46,894 nt of DNA from Clostridia bacterium. GTDB lineage: Bacteria; Bacillota; Clostridia; Oscillospirales; CAG-272. Positions within the stretch are counted from its first letter, which is position 1, and the number at the start of each line of letters is the position of its first letter. The stretch spans positions 1 to 46,894 of the forward strand of contig JAFVQW010000045.1 in assembly GCA_017504605.1 (NCBI GenBank). The letters are read 5' to 3'. Both the position numbers and the translations under genes were made by a program. The notes under the pieces are model-generated. The model saw nothing but the letters and a program-made list of their open reading frames with translations, was not told the origin of the DNA and made no database searches. Below, one piece after another: positions 1 to 7,888 of the stretch.

Positions 1-4
1 AAAC

Positions 5-36
5 GAGGGGTATTGTGAAAAATCACAGTACCTCTC
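5..36. terminator. Hairpin, possible terminator of an upstream gene
   Basis: A 14-bp stem (with G-U pairs) encloses an AAAA loop: GAGGGGTATTGTGA pairs with TCACAGTACCTCTC. It is followed by an AT-rich stretch but not by a clean T-run. It may end a gene lying left of the window. The rest of 37-200 shows no convincing gene. Confidence 0.35.
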
Positions 37-200
37 TTAATATTATGTGTGTTTTGAGGAAATCAAGGTTGAAAACCTGCGGTTTTCCTCTTTTTATTCG
101 TTTTTTATTCTATCGCCGTTTTCGCCCTCTCGGCGTACCCTCGTACGACTTCGGGACGAAGAACGACGATTTCTGCTCTAAATCCGTTCGCCCCGAGGTC

Positions 201-288
201 CTGTCTCATCAAAAATTCACCGAATTTATATCTCTCGCCTAATTATTTCGCATTTCGCTTTGATTTTATTGAATTTTTAATGAGACAG
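201..288. repeat. 18-bp inverted repeat with IS-like termini
   Basis: CTGTCTCATCAAAAATTC at 201-218 is an inverted copy (17 of 18) of GAATTTTTAATGAGACAG at 271-288. The right arm runs on outward as GCCCCTT, so read inward it begins GGGGCTGTCTCA, a form I associate with the ends of several IS families. The enclosed 52 bases code for nothing recognisable. It could be a MITE or solo IS remnant, or a large hairpin downstream of the reductase operon. Confidence 0.45.
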
Positions 289-300
289 CCCCTTAACTTT

Positions 301-1233
301 TTACTTGTTATACCAAAGGCGCGGATTGATAAGAACCGGATCGACCTCGGAGAAGGCCTCCTTAACCTTTGCCATTTCGTCGGCTGTGAAGAGGCGTGCC
401 TCGTCTATCAGTCGGCAGTTTTCCTCAATCTGAGGAATCCTCTGACAGCCGAGCACGAGAGAGGTTATACCGGGGAGAGAGAGAACGAAGGAGGCGGCGA
501 GCGCCGCGGGGGGAAGTCCGAATTCCTCCGACAGAGCGTGAAAGCGGCGAAGCGGCTCTTTGGCAAAGCTCATTCTCGGATCGAGAGTGTCGGGAGTCAT
601 AAATACGAGTCCCTGGAGAAAGACGCTTCTTGCGAAAATCATCATTCCCGCATCGGCAATCGCCTGAATACCGCCGTCATTTACACGGGTGAGGTCGAAA
701 ATACTTATCGGTATTTGCACTGCGTCAAATCCCGAGGAGGCAACCGCAAAGTAGTCCTCGTAGGAATAGACCGACATCGCGATTTTTTCGGCAATTCCGA
801 GCTCCTTGAGCCTTAAAAACTCCTCCCTTATAATTTTGGGGGACGCCTCGTAGTCGGTGAAGTTGTGAAGCATAAGCAGGTCGATTTTATCGACGCCGAG
901 CGTTTCAAGACAGCCGTTTGCTTGCCGTCTTATTTCTTCGCGAAGAGCGTTGGCGTCACCGTGCTTAAACGGGCCGATTTTCGTAACGATTAAGGGACGC
1001 CTCTCCCTCGGAAGAGTGCGAAGCCATTTGCCGATAAGCGCCTCGGAATCGCCGTAGTTGTTGGCGGTGTCGAGCATATTTACTCCGAGCTCGAGCGCGC
1101 GGTTAAGCATGGAGAAGGAGTATTCGGCAGACGGTTTCTCGGTATCTCCCGTAATTCCGTAGTTCATTCCGAGCTGAACCGTTCCGAGCGAAAAAAGCGG
1201 AACGTCGAGCCCGTGTGTCTTTATATACCTCAT
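301..1233 (-). CDS. Aldo/keto reductase
   Basis: A cytoplasmic NAD(P)H-dependent reductase of the aldo/keto reductase superfamily, 310 residues, close to the usual length. The tetrad is visible in order: D and Y in MLDTANNYGDSE, K in IVTKIGPFKHGD, and H in LLMLHNF. The C-terminal half carries the cofactor-binding strand region (ITSLVLGCQRIPQIEEN). A longer in-frame start exists 45 bases upstream, inside the SDR gene. The ATG at 1233 lies 4 bases after the SDR stop and gives the N-terminus MRYIKTHG typical of the family. It is the last gene of the araC-SDR-AKR operon, so a role in sugar or sugar-acid interconversion under the AraC regulator is inferred. The substrate is unknown. Confidence 0.88.
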   Translation of the reverse strand: MRYIKTHGLDVPLFSLGTVQLGMNYGITGDTEKPSAEYSFSMLNRALELGVNMLDTANNYGDSEALIGKWLRTLPRERRPLIVTKIGPFKHGDANALREEIRRQANGCLETLGVDKIDLLMLHNFTDYEASPKIIREEFLRLKELGIAEKIAMSVYSYEDYFAVASSGFDAVQIPISIFDLTRVNDGGIQAIADAGMMIFARSVFLQGLVFMTPDTLDPRMSFAKEPLRRFHALSEEFGLPPAALAASFVLSLPGITSLVLGCQRIPQIEENCRLIDEARLFTADEMAKVKEAFSEVDPVLINPRLWYNK

Positions 1234-1237
1234 ATTC

Positions 1238-2041
1238 TTACCAAATGGTCCAGCCGCCGTCCATAACGACGGTAGCACCCGTCACGTAGGCCGACGCATC
1301 CGAGGCGAGAAATACCACGGGGCCCTTGATGTCGTCCTCGCCCGCCCATGCGTGAAGCGGGCAGTGCTCGATATAGGTCTCGACGAATTTTTTGCCGTCC
1401 TCGGAGGCGTCGCCGAGCCCGGGATTAAAGCCGCCGGGGGCAATACTGTTGACACGGATGCCGTACTCACCGTATCTGCCGGCCATAAAGCGCGTGAGGC
1501 CCTCCATAGCCCACTTCTCGGTGGTGTAGTTTACCGCCTGCTCGCGCATAGCCTCGGGGTAGAAGGGGAAGTGCGGGCAGTCGAGGCCGCGCATCGAGCC
1601 GATATTTATAATGCTTCCGCGACGGGCCTTTTTCATATAGGGAAGAACCGCCTGCGATAGAAGAATTTGTCCGTTAAGGTTGGTGCTCATCGATGCCTGG
1701 AGCTTTTCTCTCGTCGCTCCGTCAACCGAGACGAGATTGCTCCTGTCAACCGCATTGTTGACGAGTATATCTATTCTGCCGTATTTTTCGATAACAGCAC
1801 CGGCGAGTGCCGTTATAGAGTCGTCACTCGAGAGGTCGAGCGACATACCGACGGCCGAGTGTCCGAGCGCACATAGCTCTGCCGCGTATTCCTCACACGC
1901 CCCGCCGTTTCTCGAGGCGATAACGACGCTCGCCCCCGCCTCGCAGAGCCCGAGGACTATCGATGCGCCGTAGCGACCGCGGCCTCCCGTAACTATGGCA
2001 ACTCTGCCCGATAGGTCAAATAAATCCTTTACGTTTCGCAT
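1238..2041 (-). CDS. SDR family oxidoreductase
   Basis: A classical short-chain dehydrogenase/reductase of 267 residues with a Rossmann fold. The nucleotide site is VAIVTGGRGRYGAS near the N-terminus (the usual TGxxxGxG with substitutions), followed by the NNAV motif. The catalytic Ser is in INIGSMRG and the Y-x3-K pair is in NYTTEKWA. The C-terminus ends in YVTGATVVMDGGWTIW, the standard SDR ending. The gene begins 13 bases inside the end of the AraC gene, with AAGGAAG as ribosome site, and is followed after 4 bases by the aldo/keto reductase, so the three are co-transcribed. A polyol or sugar-acid dehydrogenase such as a gluconate 5-dehydrogenase-like enzyme is plausible but not shown. Confidence 0.9.
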   Translation of the reverse strand: MRNVKDLFDLSGRVAIVTGGRGRYGASIVLGLCEAGASVVIASRNGGACEEYAAELCALGHSAVGMSLDLSSDDSITALAGAVIEKYGRIDILVNNAVDRSNLVSVDGATREKLQASMSTNLNGQILLSQAVLPYMKKARRGSIINIGSMRGLDCPHFPFYPEAMREQAVNYTTEKWAMEGLTRFMAGRYGEYGIRVNSIAPGGFNPGLGDASEDGKKFVETYIEHCPLHAWAGEDDIKGPVVFLASDASAYVTGATVVMDGGWTIW

Positions 2042-2928
2042 TGTTGTTCTTCCTTTTCTTTATCCTCACGGTATTTTGCGGGCGTAACACCCGTTTTTTC
2101 TTTAAAAAAGCTGTAAAAGCCCGAGTAGGTCGCAAAGCCGAGCTCCGAGGCAATATCGCCAAGCGACATATCGGTATGGCCAAGCAGGTATTTGGCCGTC
2201 TTCGCCCGCCGAGATGCGATATGCTCGGAGAAGCTCGTGCCGAAGAGCCTCCGAAAGACTCTCGTGGTATTTCTATCGCTCATATGAATAAGCTTAGCCA
2301 GCTCGGCAAGCGATGCCCCGTGGTTAAAGCGTTGAGTTAAGTACTCCTCTATAACCGCGAAGAGCAGAGTGTCGTCTCCGCTTTTTTGCTGCCTCGGGAT
2401 GTCCGAGCGCTTATTCGAAAGGCAAAATTCGGCAAGCTCGGTAAGAATGAGAGAGAACAGGAGCCGCGTGTTGGTGTCTCCGAGTACACTCCCCGAGCGG
2501 TAGCTTTCTATTATACGCTTAAAGTACGGACCAATCACGCTCGAGCCCTGCACGTGCCTCGCTCCGTTAAGGCCGCCGAAGGCATCGGCGAGGGCGCGGT
2601 AGGCTCTGCCGTCTCTGCCCTTTATCTCCCGAAAGCTGAAATAGAAGCTCGTGCGGATGCATGCATCGTCGATAAACATGCTCTTATGTAACAGCTCGGG
2701 CGGTAAAATAATGCTCTCGCCCTCCGAGAGCTGATAGCTGCCTCCGTCGGTCTGGATTGTCGCCGAGCCCTCAAGAATGGTATGCACCTCATACGAGGAG
2801 TGACTGTGAACGGTGCTCGAGGGGCTCCTCTTGCCGTCGAGATTAAAGAAGCCGTGTGACATTGTTACCGTAAAGTGTGCGTTCTCAATATCGAACGCGA
2901 GGTGAAGCTGCTTGTTATCTCCGTTCAT
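2029..2928 (-). CDS. AraC family regulator with N-terminal cupin
   Basis: A DNA-binding transcription factor of 299 residues. The N-terminal half is a cupin-type ligand domain (HSHSSYEVHTILEGSATIQ, then GESIILPPELLHKS). The C-terminal 100 residues hold the double helix-turn-helix: SLAELAKLIHMSDRNTTRVFRRLFG and MSLGDIASELGFATYSGFYSFFKEKTGVTPAKYR. An ATG five codons upstream is unlikely to be the start because the GGAGGG ribosome site lies between the two and serves the ATG at 2928. It heads the operon with the SDR and aldo/keto reductase and diverges from a Gfo/Idh oxidoreductase. It probably controls both units in response to a sugar. Confidence 0.9.
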   Translation of the reverse strand: MNGDNKQLHLAFDIENAHFTVTMSHGFFNLDGKRSPSSTVHSHSSYEVHTILEGSATIQTDGGSYQLSEGESIILPPELLHKSMFIDDACIRTSFYFSFREIKGRDGRAYRALADAFGGLNGARHVQGSSVIGPYFKRIIESYRSGSVLGDTNTRLLFSLILTELAEFCLSNKRSDIPRQQKSGDDTLLFAVIEEYLTQRFNHGASLAELAKLIHMSDRNTTRVFRRLFGTSFSEHIASRRAKTAKYLLGHTDMSLGDIASELGFATYSGFYSFFKEKTGVTPAKYREDKEKEEQQCET

Positions 2929-2947
2929 AAAAATACCCTCCAATATA

Positions 2948-2977
2948 AGTATAGAGCATACGGCGGGGGAAAGTCAA
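2948..2977 (-). promoter_or_regulatory. SigA-type promoter of the araC-SDR-AKR operon
   Basis: On the minus strand TTGACT (2977-2972) and TATACT (2953-2948) are separated by 18 bases. Transcription would begin just upstream of the GGAGGG ribosome site of the AraC gene. Confidence 0.75.
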
Positions 2978-3008
2978 GAAAAACAATATATTCAAATGTG
3001 ACAAAAGT

Positions 3009-3023
3009 AGGACACTGTGTCCT
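3009..3023. promoter_or_regulatory. 15-bp perfect palindrome, candidate operator
   Basis: AGGACAC-T-GTGTCCT is a perfect inverted repeat between the divergent promoters. It lies 10 bases upstream of the plus-strand -35 box and about 30 bases upstream of the minus-strand -35 box. A dimeric repressor or activator acting on both units is the natural reading. AraC proteins usually bind direct or imperfect sites, so the binder may be another regulator. Confidence 0.55.
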
Positions 3024-3032
3024 GATTTGATA

Positions 3033-3062
3033 TTTACAACGACTTCCGCGGAGTGATATAAT
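3033..3062 (+). promoter_or_regulatory. SigA-type promoter of the Gfo/Idh gene
   Basis: TTTACA at 3033-3038 and TATAAT at 3057-3062 are 18 bases apart. The start codon follows about 28 bases downstream with AAGGAG between them. Confidence 0.75.
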
Positions 3063-3090
3063 TGAAGAAAAACGCAAGGAGAAAGGAACT

Positions 3091-4029
3091 GTGAAAATTA
3101 AACGCGTCGCAATGCTCGGTATGGTCGACGGAAACGGACACCCGTATTCCTGGAGTGCTATGTTCAACGGATATGACAAGGAAAAAATGGAGGACTGCCC
3201 CTTTCCCGTAATTCCGCGCTACCTTGAGAAGGAGCCCGAGTGGAATTTCGGTGTAAGAGAGGCTAAGGTTACTCACATCTGGACAGACGACCCGAGTGAC
3301 GCGTACCGCGTTGCGGCCGCCTCGAAAATACCGAACGTCGCACCTCGCGCCGAGGACGTAATCGGCGAGGTCGATGCCGTTATCGTCGCAACCGATAGGG
3401 GCGACGAGCATATATGGCGCTGCGAGCCCTTCGTCAGGGCGGGGCTTCCCGTCTTCGTTGACAAGCCTCTTGCCGATAATATCCCCGACCTTAGGCAGTT
3501 TATAAAATGGGTAAACGAGGGTGCTATGATAATGTCCTCGTCCTCGCTCCGATATACCAAGGAGTATATGCCTTACTTCGAGTCCACCCACGAGCTCGGC
3601 GAGCTTCGCTATATCAATATGACTATGAATAAGAGCTGGGAGCGCTACGGCATACACGCCCTCGAGCCTGTATTTCGCATCACAGGCCCCGGTTATCTCT
3701 GGGTACAGAATATCGGAGAGGGCGACAGAAACATAGTTCACCTCTATCACAAGGGGGGAATTGACGTCACTCTCGCCGTAATCTACGATATGGCGGGCTC
3801 GGCACTGAAGCTCGTCGGCACGAAGGACAGCGTTACAGTGCCGCTTAAGGACAGCTACTACTCCTTCCGTACACAGCTTTGTGAATTTATAGATTATGCG
3901 GAAAGCGGTACACGCCCCTATCCCTTTGAGGAAACCGTGGAGCTTATGGAAATCATTATTGCGGGTATTCGCAGTAAGAATGAGGGCGGCAGGCGCGTGA
4001 GCCTTGATGAGATAAGAAAAGAGCTTTAA
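3091..4029 (+). CDS. Gfo/Idh/MocA family oxidoreductase
   Basis: A 312-residue NAD(P)-dependent oxidoreductase acting on sugars, inositols or their derivatives. The N-terminal Rossmann domain starts at KRVAMLGMVDGNG and includes DAVIVATDRGDEH. The cofactor and catalytic motif normally written EKP appears as VFVDKPLAD near residue 130. The C-terminal alpha/beta substrate domain follows (YGIHALEPVFRITGPGYLWV). Translation starts at GTG, supported by AAGGAGAAAGGAACT just before it. It is a single-gene transcript divergent from the AraC operon and followed by a strong terminator. An N-terminal insertion after strand one (HPYSWSAMFNGYD) is typical of a poorly characterised subgroup linked to sugar-acid catabolism. 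The substrate cannot be read from sequence. Confidence 0.87.
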   Translation: MKIKRVAMLGMVDGNGHPYSWSAMFNGYDKEKMEDCPFPVIPRYLEKEPEWNFGVREAKVTHIWTDDPSDAYRVAAASKIPNVAPRAEDVIGEVDAVIVATDRGDEHIWRCEPFVRAGLPVFVDKPLADNIPDLRQFIKWVNEGAMIMSSSSLRYTKEYMPYFESTHELGELRYINMTMNKSWERYGIHALEPVFRITGPGYLWVQNIGEGDRNIVHLYHKGGIDVTLAVIYDMAGSALKLVGTKDSVTVPLKDSYYSFRTQLCEFIDYAESGTRPYPFEETVELMEIIIAGIRSKNEGGRRVSLDEIRKEL

Positions 4030-4046
4030 AAGCAAACAAAAATATA

Positions 4047-4080
4047 CAAAACGAGGCAGTCAAGCGACTGCCTCGTTTTG
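4047..4080. terminator. Bidirectional terminator
   Basis: A 15-bp perfect stem (CAAAACGAGGCAGTC with its complement) encloses an AAGC loop, with A- and T-runs on either side. It sits between the convergent Gfo/Idh and glycosidase genes and can serve both. Confidence 0.9.
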
Positions 4081-4082
4081 CT

Positions 4083-6548
4083 TTAAAAGAGTATTCTTAC
4101 AGGTCCGAAAAGCCCGCTCTCGAGCGAATCCCTGTCAAAGACGAGCTGTCTTTCGTGGTAGGGCGTCATCTGCCAGGGTGCCCACTTGTCAAGAGATTTC
4201 GTGAACTGCATCTGGTTTGCGGGGGTATTAGACACGCGAATTTCGAGCTTGTTTCTATCGAGAAGAAGCTCCGAGGGAAGCTCGAAGGTGTAGGGCGGCA
4301 TCACTCTGACACCGAGGGATTTGCCGTTTAAGAACACCTCGGCGGTGTAGAGAACCTCGCCAAGATCGAGCACAGCCCCAGCGGCGGGCCTTTCGAAGCT
4401 CGTCTCGTAGATACCGCTGCCCGAGAATTCAATGCCCACTCTGTCTGCCCAGGGGCCGAGGGAAATCGGCTCTGCCGTCTCCTCTATATCGCGGCTCTCA
4501 AGCTCCTTTTCCCCGACGATAAAGCTGTTCGTGCGGCGGAAGGTGAAGCCCGTGAGCTCTACCGAGTTATCTCTTTCGCGGGGCGTGTCACATTCTACCG
4601 TGTCGCATGTGAAAAGAACGCCGACCGTGTCACCCGAGAGAAGCGTAAGGGTAGCCGCGCCGTCTCTTGACGTAAGCGGGAGAATTCTGCCCTCGTTAAT
4701 ATCTAAAAGGTAGGCCTTGCGGTTATCGGTAGGCAGCGTGAGCTCGGCCGTCTTATCGTCCTCGTTAAAGAGGCATACAAGCTCTCCGTTCTCGAGCACT
4801 CTCTTCATTACGCGGATTTTTTCTGTCGCCGTGCCGAGCGTGAGCGTAGGCTCGACGTCCTCTGCCGCATAGCAGACGGTGCCGCCCCCGCGTACAAAGC
4901 GCTCGAGAAGGGCCGCCGTCCGCTCGGGTATATAGGCCGAGGGCGGGATAACGATTTTACGGTAGCAGGCGTTACCCATACGGATAAGGCCCGAGTCGAT
5001 AGCATCCGAGGCGGCGATAACGTCGTCGTCGGCGACGTCGAAGTCAACGCCTCTGTTTTCCATAGCGCGGCCGAGTGTGTCGAATTCCGTCGCCACGGTG
5101 TCGGCGTTTACACCGCCCCAATAGTCGTTAACGGGGTAGTAAAGAGCCGTGTCGCATACGCGCTCGCCGATAGTAGATATATAGGAAAGTCTTTCGAGAT
5201 ATTTATTGAATACGCCGAGGTCGGCACCGCAGGCGTGGTATTCCGCGAAGGCGGGAAGCTCGCCCGTCATAAGATAGCCGCGGCGGTAGTAGACAACCAT
5301 AAGCGGGTCGAAGAGTGCAACTCCGCGTACCGCCTGGAAGCCCGCGACGTAACGCATCTGGTCGTAGGTCATACCGCTGCCGTAAACGCCGTAGCACTCG
5401 GTCATCGCGAAGCGGCTGCCAATCTGAGCCGCCGCCGAGGATGCGTAGCGGGGATAGAAGCCGTTCTCGGCGCATACGAAGCCGCCAACATCGGGGAATT
5501 TACCCGTCGGGTCGCACATATCGTAGGGCTCGCCGGGATATATCTGTCGCCATATAACGTCGATGCCGGGAATATCCATAGAGCGAAGTGCGCGCATAAC
5601 GTGGAAGTTCTTGCCTCTCATACAGCCCGCGGGCTCGTTCTCGAGGTTTAAGTGACCCGTGAATTTCATTCCGTTTTTATTCGCCCAGTCGCGACAGCGC
5701 CCGAGGAAGTTCTCAGAGAACATACGGCTCGAGAGGTCGAACCAGCGGCGAACGCGGATAAGGCTCTCGCCGTCGCGTAAATTTTCGTTAAGTATTGCGG
5801 GAAGATAGGGAAGAATAGACTCGCCGTATTCGGCCTCGTATATCTCGCACAGCTCGCGCCTGAAGGGAATGGCGGGAGCCTCGGGCTCGTCGGTAAAGAC
5901 GGCGCTCAGGGTCGTGCCGATATGGTCGCCGAGGCATTTTCTGTATCTTTCGTGTGTCAGGGCGAGGAAGGCATCGGTTGCCTCGCGACGAGTGAGGTCG
6001 GGCAGCTCGGGCACGCCGGGACGCGCCCACGCGACACGCTCGGAAAAATACTCGTCAACCACGACGTCGCTTTGGAAGACCTCGCCCTCGGTAAGCATTC
6101 TGCCGTCGAGAAAGCCCGCGGCACCGTCGCTGTCCGAGAGCTTGAAGGCCTCGCCCGCCGAGAAGGTCACACGGCGCACGCCGAGCGTGCGGCGCGCGTA
6201 CTCGGGGTACTCGTTCATAACGCGGCCGCAGGCACCGCCCGAGGGCCAGCCGCCCTCGTCGTATATCCAGCACTCCATGCCGTACTCTCTTGCCGTATCG
6301 ATTGCGAATTTATACTGCTCAAGATAGGCGTCCGTCATATACCCCGGGTCAAGCTCGGTGGGTATGCTCATAGGGCGGAATTCGCGCGGCTCGGGGAGAA
6401 TGTAGAATGCTCTGATGCCGAAGTCACGCATCTTATCTATCTGTCTTTTAGTTTCCTCCTTGGATATTGGACCGTTCCAGGTCCAGCCGTACATGGGCGC
6501 AAATTCCCGCGGCGGAAAGCGAAAATCACCTAAATCAAATCTGTTCAT
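4083..6548 (-). CDS. GH106-like glycoside hydrolase (putative alpha-L-rhamnosidase)
   Basis: An 821-residue glycosidase without a signal peptide, so probably cytoplasmic. The N-terminal TIM-barrel start (APMYGWTWNGPISKEETKRQ, then GMECWIYDEGGWPSGGA) matches the GH106 / rhamnosidase-like superfamily. A mid-region carries FTDEPEAP and TECYGVYG, likely around the active site. A glutamine-amidotransferase-like segment (residues ~480-600) follows. A C-terminal jelly-roll of about 110 residues (GSGIYETSFERP, VFLNGKSLG, LEIRVSNTPANQM) is of the galactose-binding type. It is shorter than many GH106 enzymes, which exceed 1,000 residues. GGAGG lies 6 bases before the ATG. It sits alone on its transcript, divergent from EutH. 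Rhamnogalacturonan or a rhamnose-containing glycan is a plausible substrate. The exact family needs a profile search. Confidence 0.72.
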   Translation of the reverse strand: MNRFDLGDFRFPPREFAPMYGWTWNGPISKEETKRQIDKMRDFGIRAFYILPEPREFRPMSIPTELDPGYMTDAYLEQYKFAIDTAREYGMECWIYDEGGWPSGGACGRVMNEYPEYARRTLGVRRVTFSAGEAFKLSDSDGAAGFLDGRMLTEGEVFQSDVVVDEYFSERVAWARPGVPELPDLTRREATDAFLALTHERYRKCLGDHIGTTLSAVFTDEPEAPAIPFRRELCEIYEAEYGESILPYLPAILNENLRDGESLIRVRRWFDLSSRMFSENFLGRCRDWANKNGMKFTGHLNLENEPAGCMRGKNFHVMRALRSMDIPGIDVIWRQIYPGEPYDMCDPTGKFPDVGGFVCAENGFYPRYASSAAAQIGSRFAMTECYGVYGSGMTYDQMRYVAGFQAVRGVALFDPLMVVYYRRGYLMTGELPAFAEYHACGADLGVFNKYLERLSYISTIGERVCDTALYYPVNDYWGGVNADTVATEFDTLGRAMENRGVDFDVADDDVIAASDAIDSGLIRMGNACYRKIVIPPSAYIPERTAALLERFVRGGGTVCYAAEDVEPTLTLGTATEKIRVMKRVLENGELVCLFNEDDKTAELTLPTDNRKAYLLDINEGRILPLTSRDGAATLTLLSGDTVGVLFTCDTVECDTPRERDNSVELTGFTFRRTNSFIVGEKELESRDIEETAEPISLGPWADRVGIEFSGSGIYETSFERPAAGAVLDLGEVLYTAEVFLNGKSLGVRVMPPYTFELPSELLLDRNKLEIRVSNTPANQMQFTKSLDKWAPWQMTPYHERQLVFDRDSLESGLFGPVRILF

Positions 6549-6592
6549 AAAAACCTCCGTCAGAGTGTGGATTGTCTTTATCTGTCACACCT

Positions 6593-6622
6593 ATTATAAG
6601 CCAAGGGGCGTGTGTAAGTCAA
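6593..6622 (-). promoter_or_regulatory. SigA-type promoter of the GH106-like gene
   Basis: Minus-strand TTGACT (6622-6617) and TATAAT (6598-6593) are 18 bases apart. The leader to the start codon is about 40 bases. Confidence 0.75.
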
Positions 6623-6669
6623 TACAAAAATTGTCGCATTTTAAGAGGCTCTGTGTCGCTTTTTTTGTG

Positions 6670-6698
6670 TTGACAAAGCTTTGCGGTTGTTATATAAT
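6670..6698 (+). promoter_or_regulatory. SigA-type promoter of eutH
   Basis: TTGACA at 6670-6675 and TATAAT at 6693-6698 are 17 bases apart. Both boxes match consensus exactly, so basal expression should be strong. Confidence 0.85.
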
Positions 6699-6744
6699 TG
6701 TGATGTAATTTCGACAAAAACGGAAGGATTTTCGGAAACAGAAA

Positions 6745-7824
6745 ATGCAGATTGTAAATTACGTGCTGCTGGCGTTTGCCGTCATTGCCGCCGTTGACAG
6801 AATTTTCGGCTCGCGCCTTGGCCTCGGGCGGGATTTCGAGCGAGGTATTTCCATGGCGGGCCCGCTTATTCTTGCTATGGGCGGTATGCTCGTGCTTTAC
6901 CCCGTTATATCCGAGCTGCTTCTCGGTATTTCCGGCGTATCGAGCAAATACTTTGATTTTTCCATAATCCCTGCGGCTCTGCTCGCCAACGATATGGGCG
7001 CGTCTCAGATTGCTATGAGCCTCGCGGCGAGTGCCGAGGTCGGACTGCTTAACGGTATGGTCGTCTCCTCTATGATGGGCTGCACCGTGTCGTTTCTTAT
7101 ACCCTACGTTCTTCAGGTAACGGCGAAGGAGAGGCATAACGACGTTATATTCGGTCTTCTTTGCGGTATTATCACAATTCCCGTCGGCGTTCTCGTCTCG
7201 GGAATTATTATAGGCGTTGATTTTGTGTCGCTTATCTTCGTTTTACTCCCGCTTCTCGCCTTTGCGGGGCTTCTCGCACTCGGTATTCTTAAATTCGAGC
7301 GCATCACGGTTAAGATTTTCGTCGTGTTCGGCTGGATAATAAGGCTTATAATCACCTTCGGCCTTGTCGTTGGCATAGTGGACTTCGTAACGGGCTACAA
7401 GCTCATTCCGGGAACCGACTCGCTCGAGAGCGTTATGAGGACGGTTGCGACAATCGTGTGCGTTATGGTTGGAGCGTTTCCCCTGCTCTCAATTCTTGAG
7501 AGACTGCTCAAAAGGCCGCTTCGTGCTATGGGCCGCGGGCTTCATATAAACGAGACCTCGGCATTCGGCCTTTTCGTTACTCTCGGAACCTCTCTTACGA
7601 CCTTTGAGATGGAGCCGAAGATGGACAGGCGCGGGCTTATATTCAACTCGGCGTTCGCCGTTTCGGCCTCGTTTATGTTTATGGACCACCTCGCCTGGAC
7701 GATGGCGGTGGCGCCCGAGACAACTCTCGCCGTGATAGTAGGTAAGCTCGTGTCGGGAATTTTCGCCGTCGCGTTTGCGTTCGTTTTGTGCAAGTTAAGA
7801 AAAATCGGCGACAATATGGAATAA
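6745..7824 (+). CDS. eutH: EutH-family membrane protein (ethanolamine permease-like)
   Basis: A polytopic membrane protein of 359 residues with about ten hydrophobic segments. The family match is clear: AFAVIAAVDRIFGSRLGLG at the N-terminus, the repeated small-residue segment GISMAGPLILAMGGM, and AALLANDMGASQIAMSLA, where LLANDMGG-like residues are a hallmark of EutH. EutH has been implicated in ethanolamine uptake at low concentration or acidic pH. None of the other eut genes (eutBC ammonia-lyase, microcompartment shell, eutG/E) is nearby. It has its own promoter and terminator and lies between glycosidase genes. The ribosome site is weak (CGGAAA). It may import another small amine or serve a eut locus elsewhere. 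Confidence 0.85.
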   Translation: MQIVNYVLLAFAVIAAVDRIFGSRLGLGRDFERGISMAGPLILAMGGMLVLYPVISELLLGISGVSSKYFDFSIIPAALLANDMGASQIAMSLAASAEVGLLNGMVVSSMMGCTVSFLIPYVLQVTAKERHNDVIFGLLCGIITIPVGVLVSGIIIGVDFVSLIFVLLPLLAFAGLLALGILKFERITVKIFVVFGWIIRLIITFGLVVGIVDFVTGYKLIPGTDSLESVMRTVATIVCVMVGAFPLLSILERLLKRPLRAMGRGLHINETSAFGLFVTLGTSLTTFEMEPKMDRRGLIFNSAFAVSASFMFMDHLAWTMAVAPETTLAVIVGKLVSGIFAVAFAFVLCKLRKIGDNME

Positions 7825-7827
7825 ATC

Positions 7828-7857
7828 AAAAAGAGGCACTGAAAAGTGCCTCTTTTT
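7828..7857. terminator. Bidirectional terminator
   Basis: AAAAAGAGGCACT, a GAAA loop and AGTGCCTCTTTTT form a 13-bp stem with T-runs in both directions. It separates convergent eutH and the DUF4838 gene. Confidence 0.9.
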
Positions 7858-7888
7858 CTGTTTGGCTATGCCAAAATACCAATGCTCA

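Noticed and set aside
15..242. 75-codon frame at the window start
   Set aside because: GTG start without ribosome site, spans a hairpin and one arm of the inverted repeat, and low-complexity basic sequence.
3034..4035. 333-codon open frame on the minus strand
   Set aside because: Antisense to the Gfo/Idh gene, overlapping its promoter; no plausible protein features.
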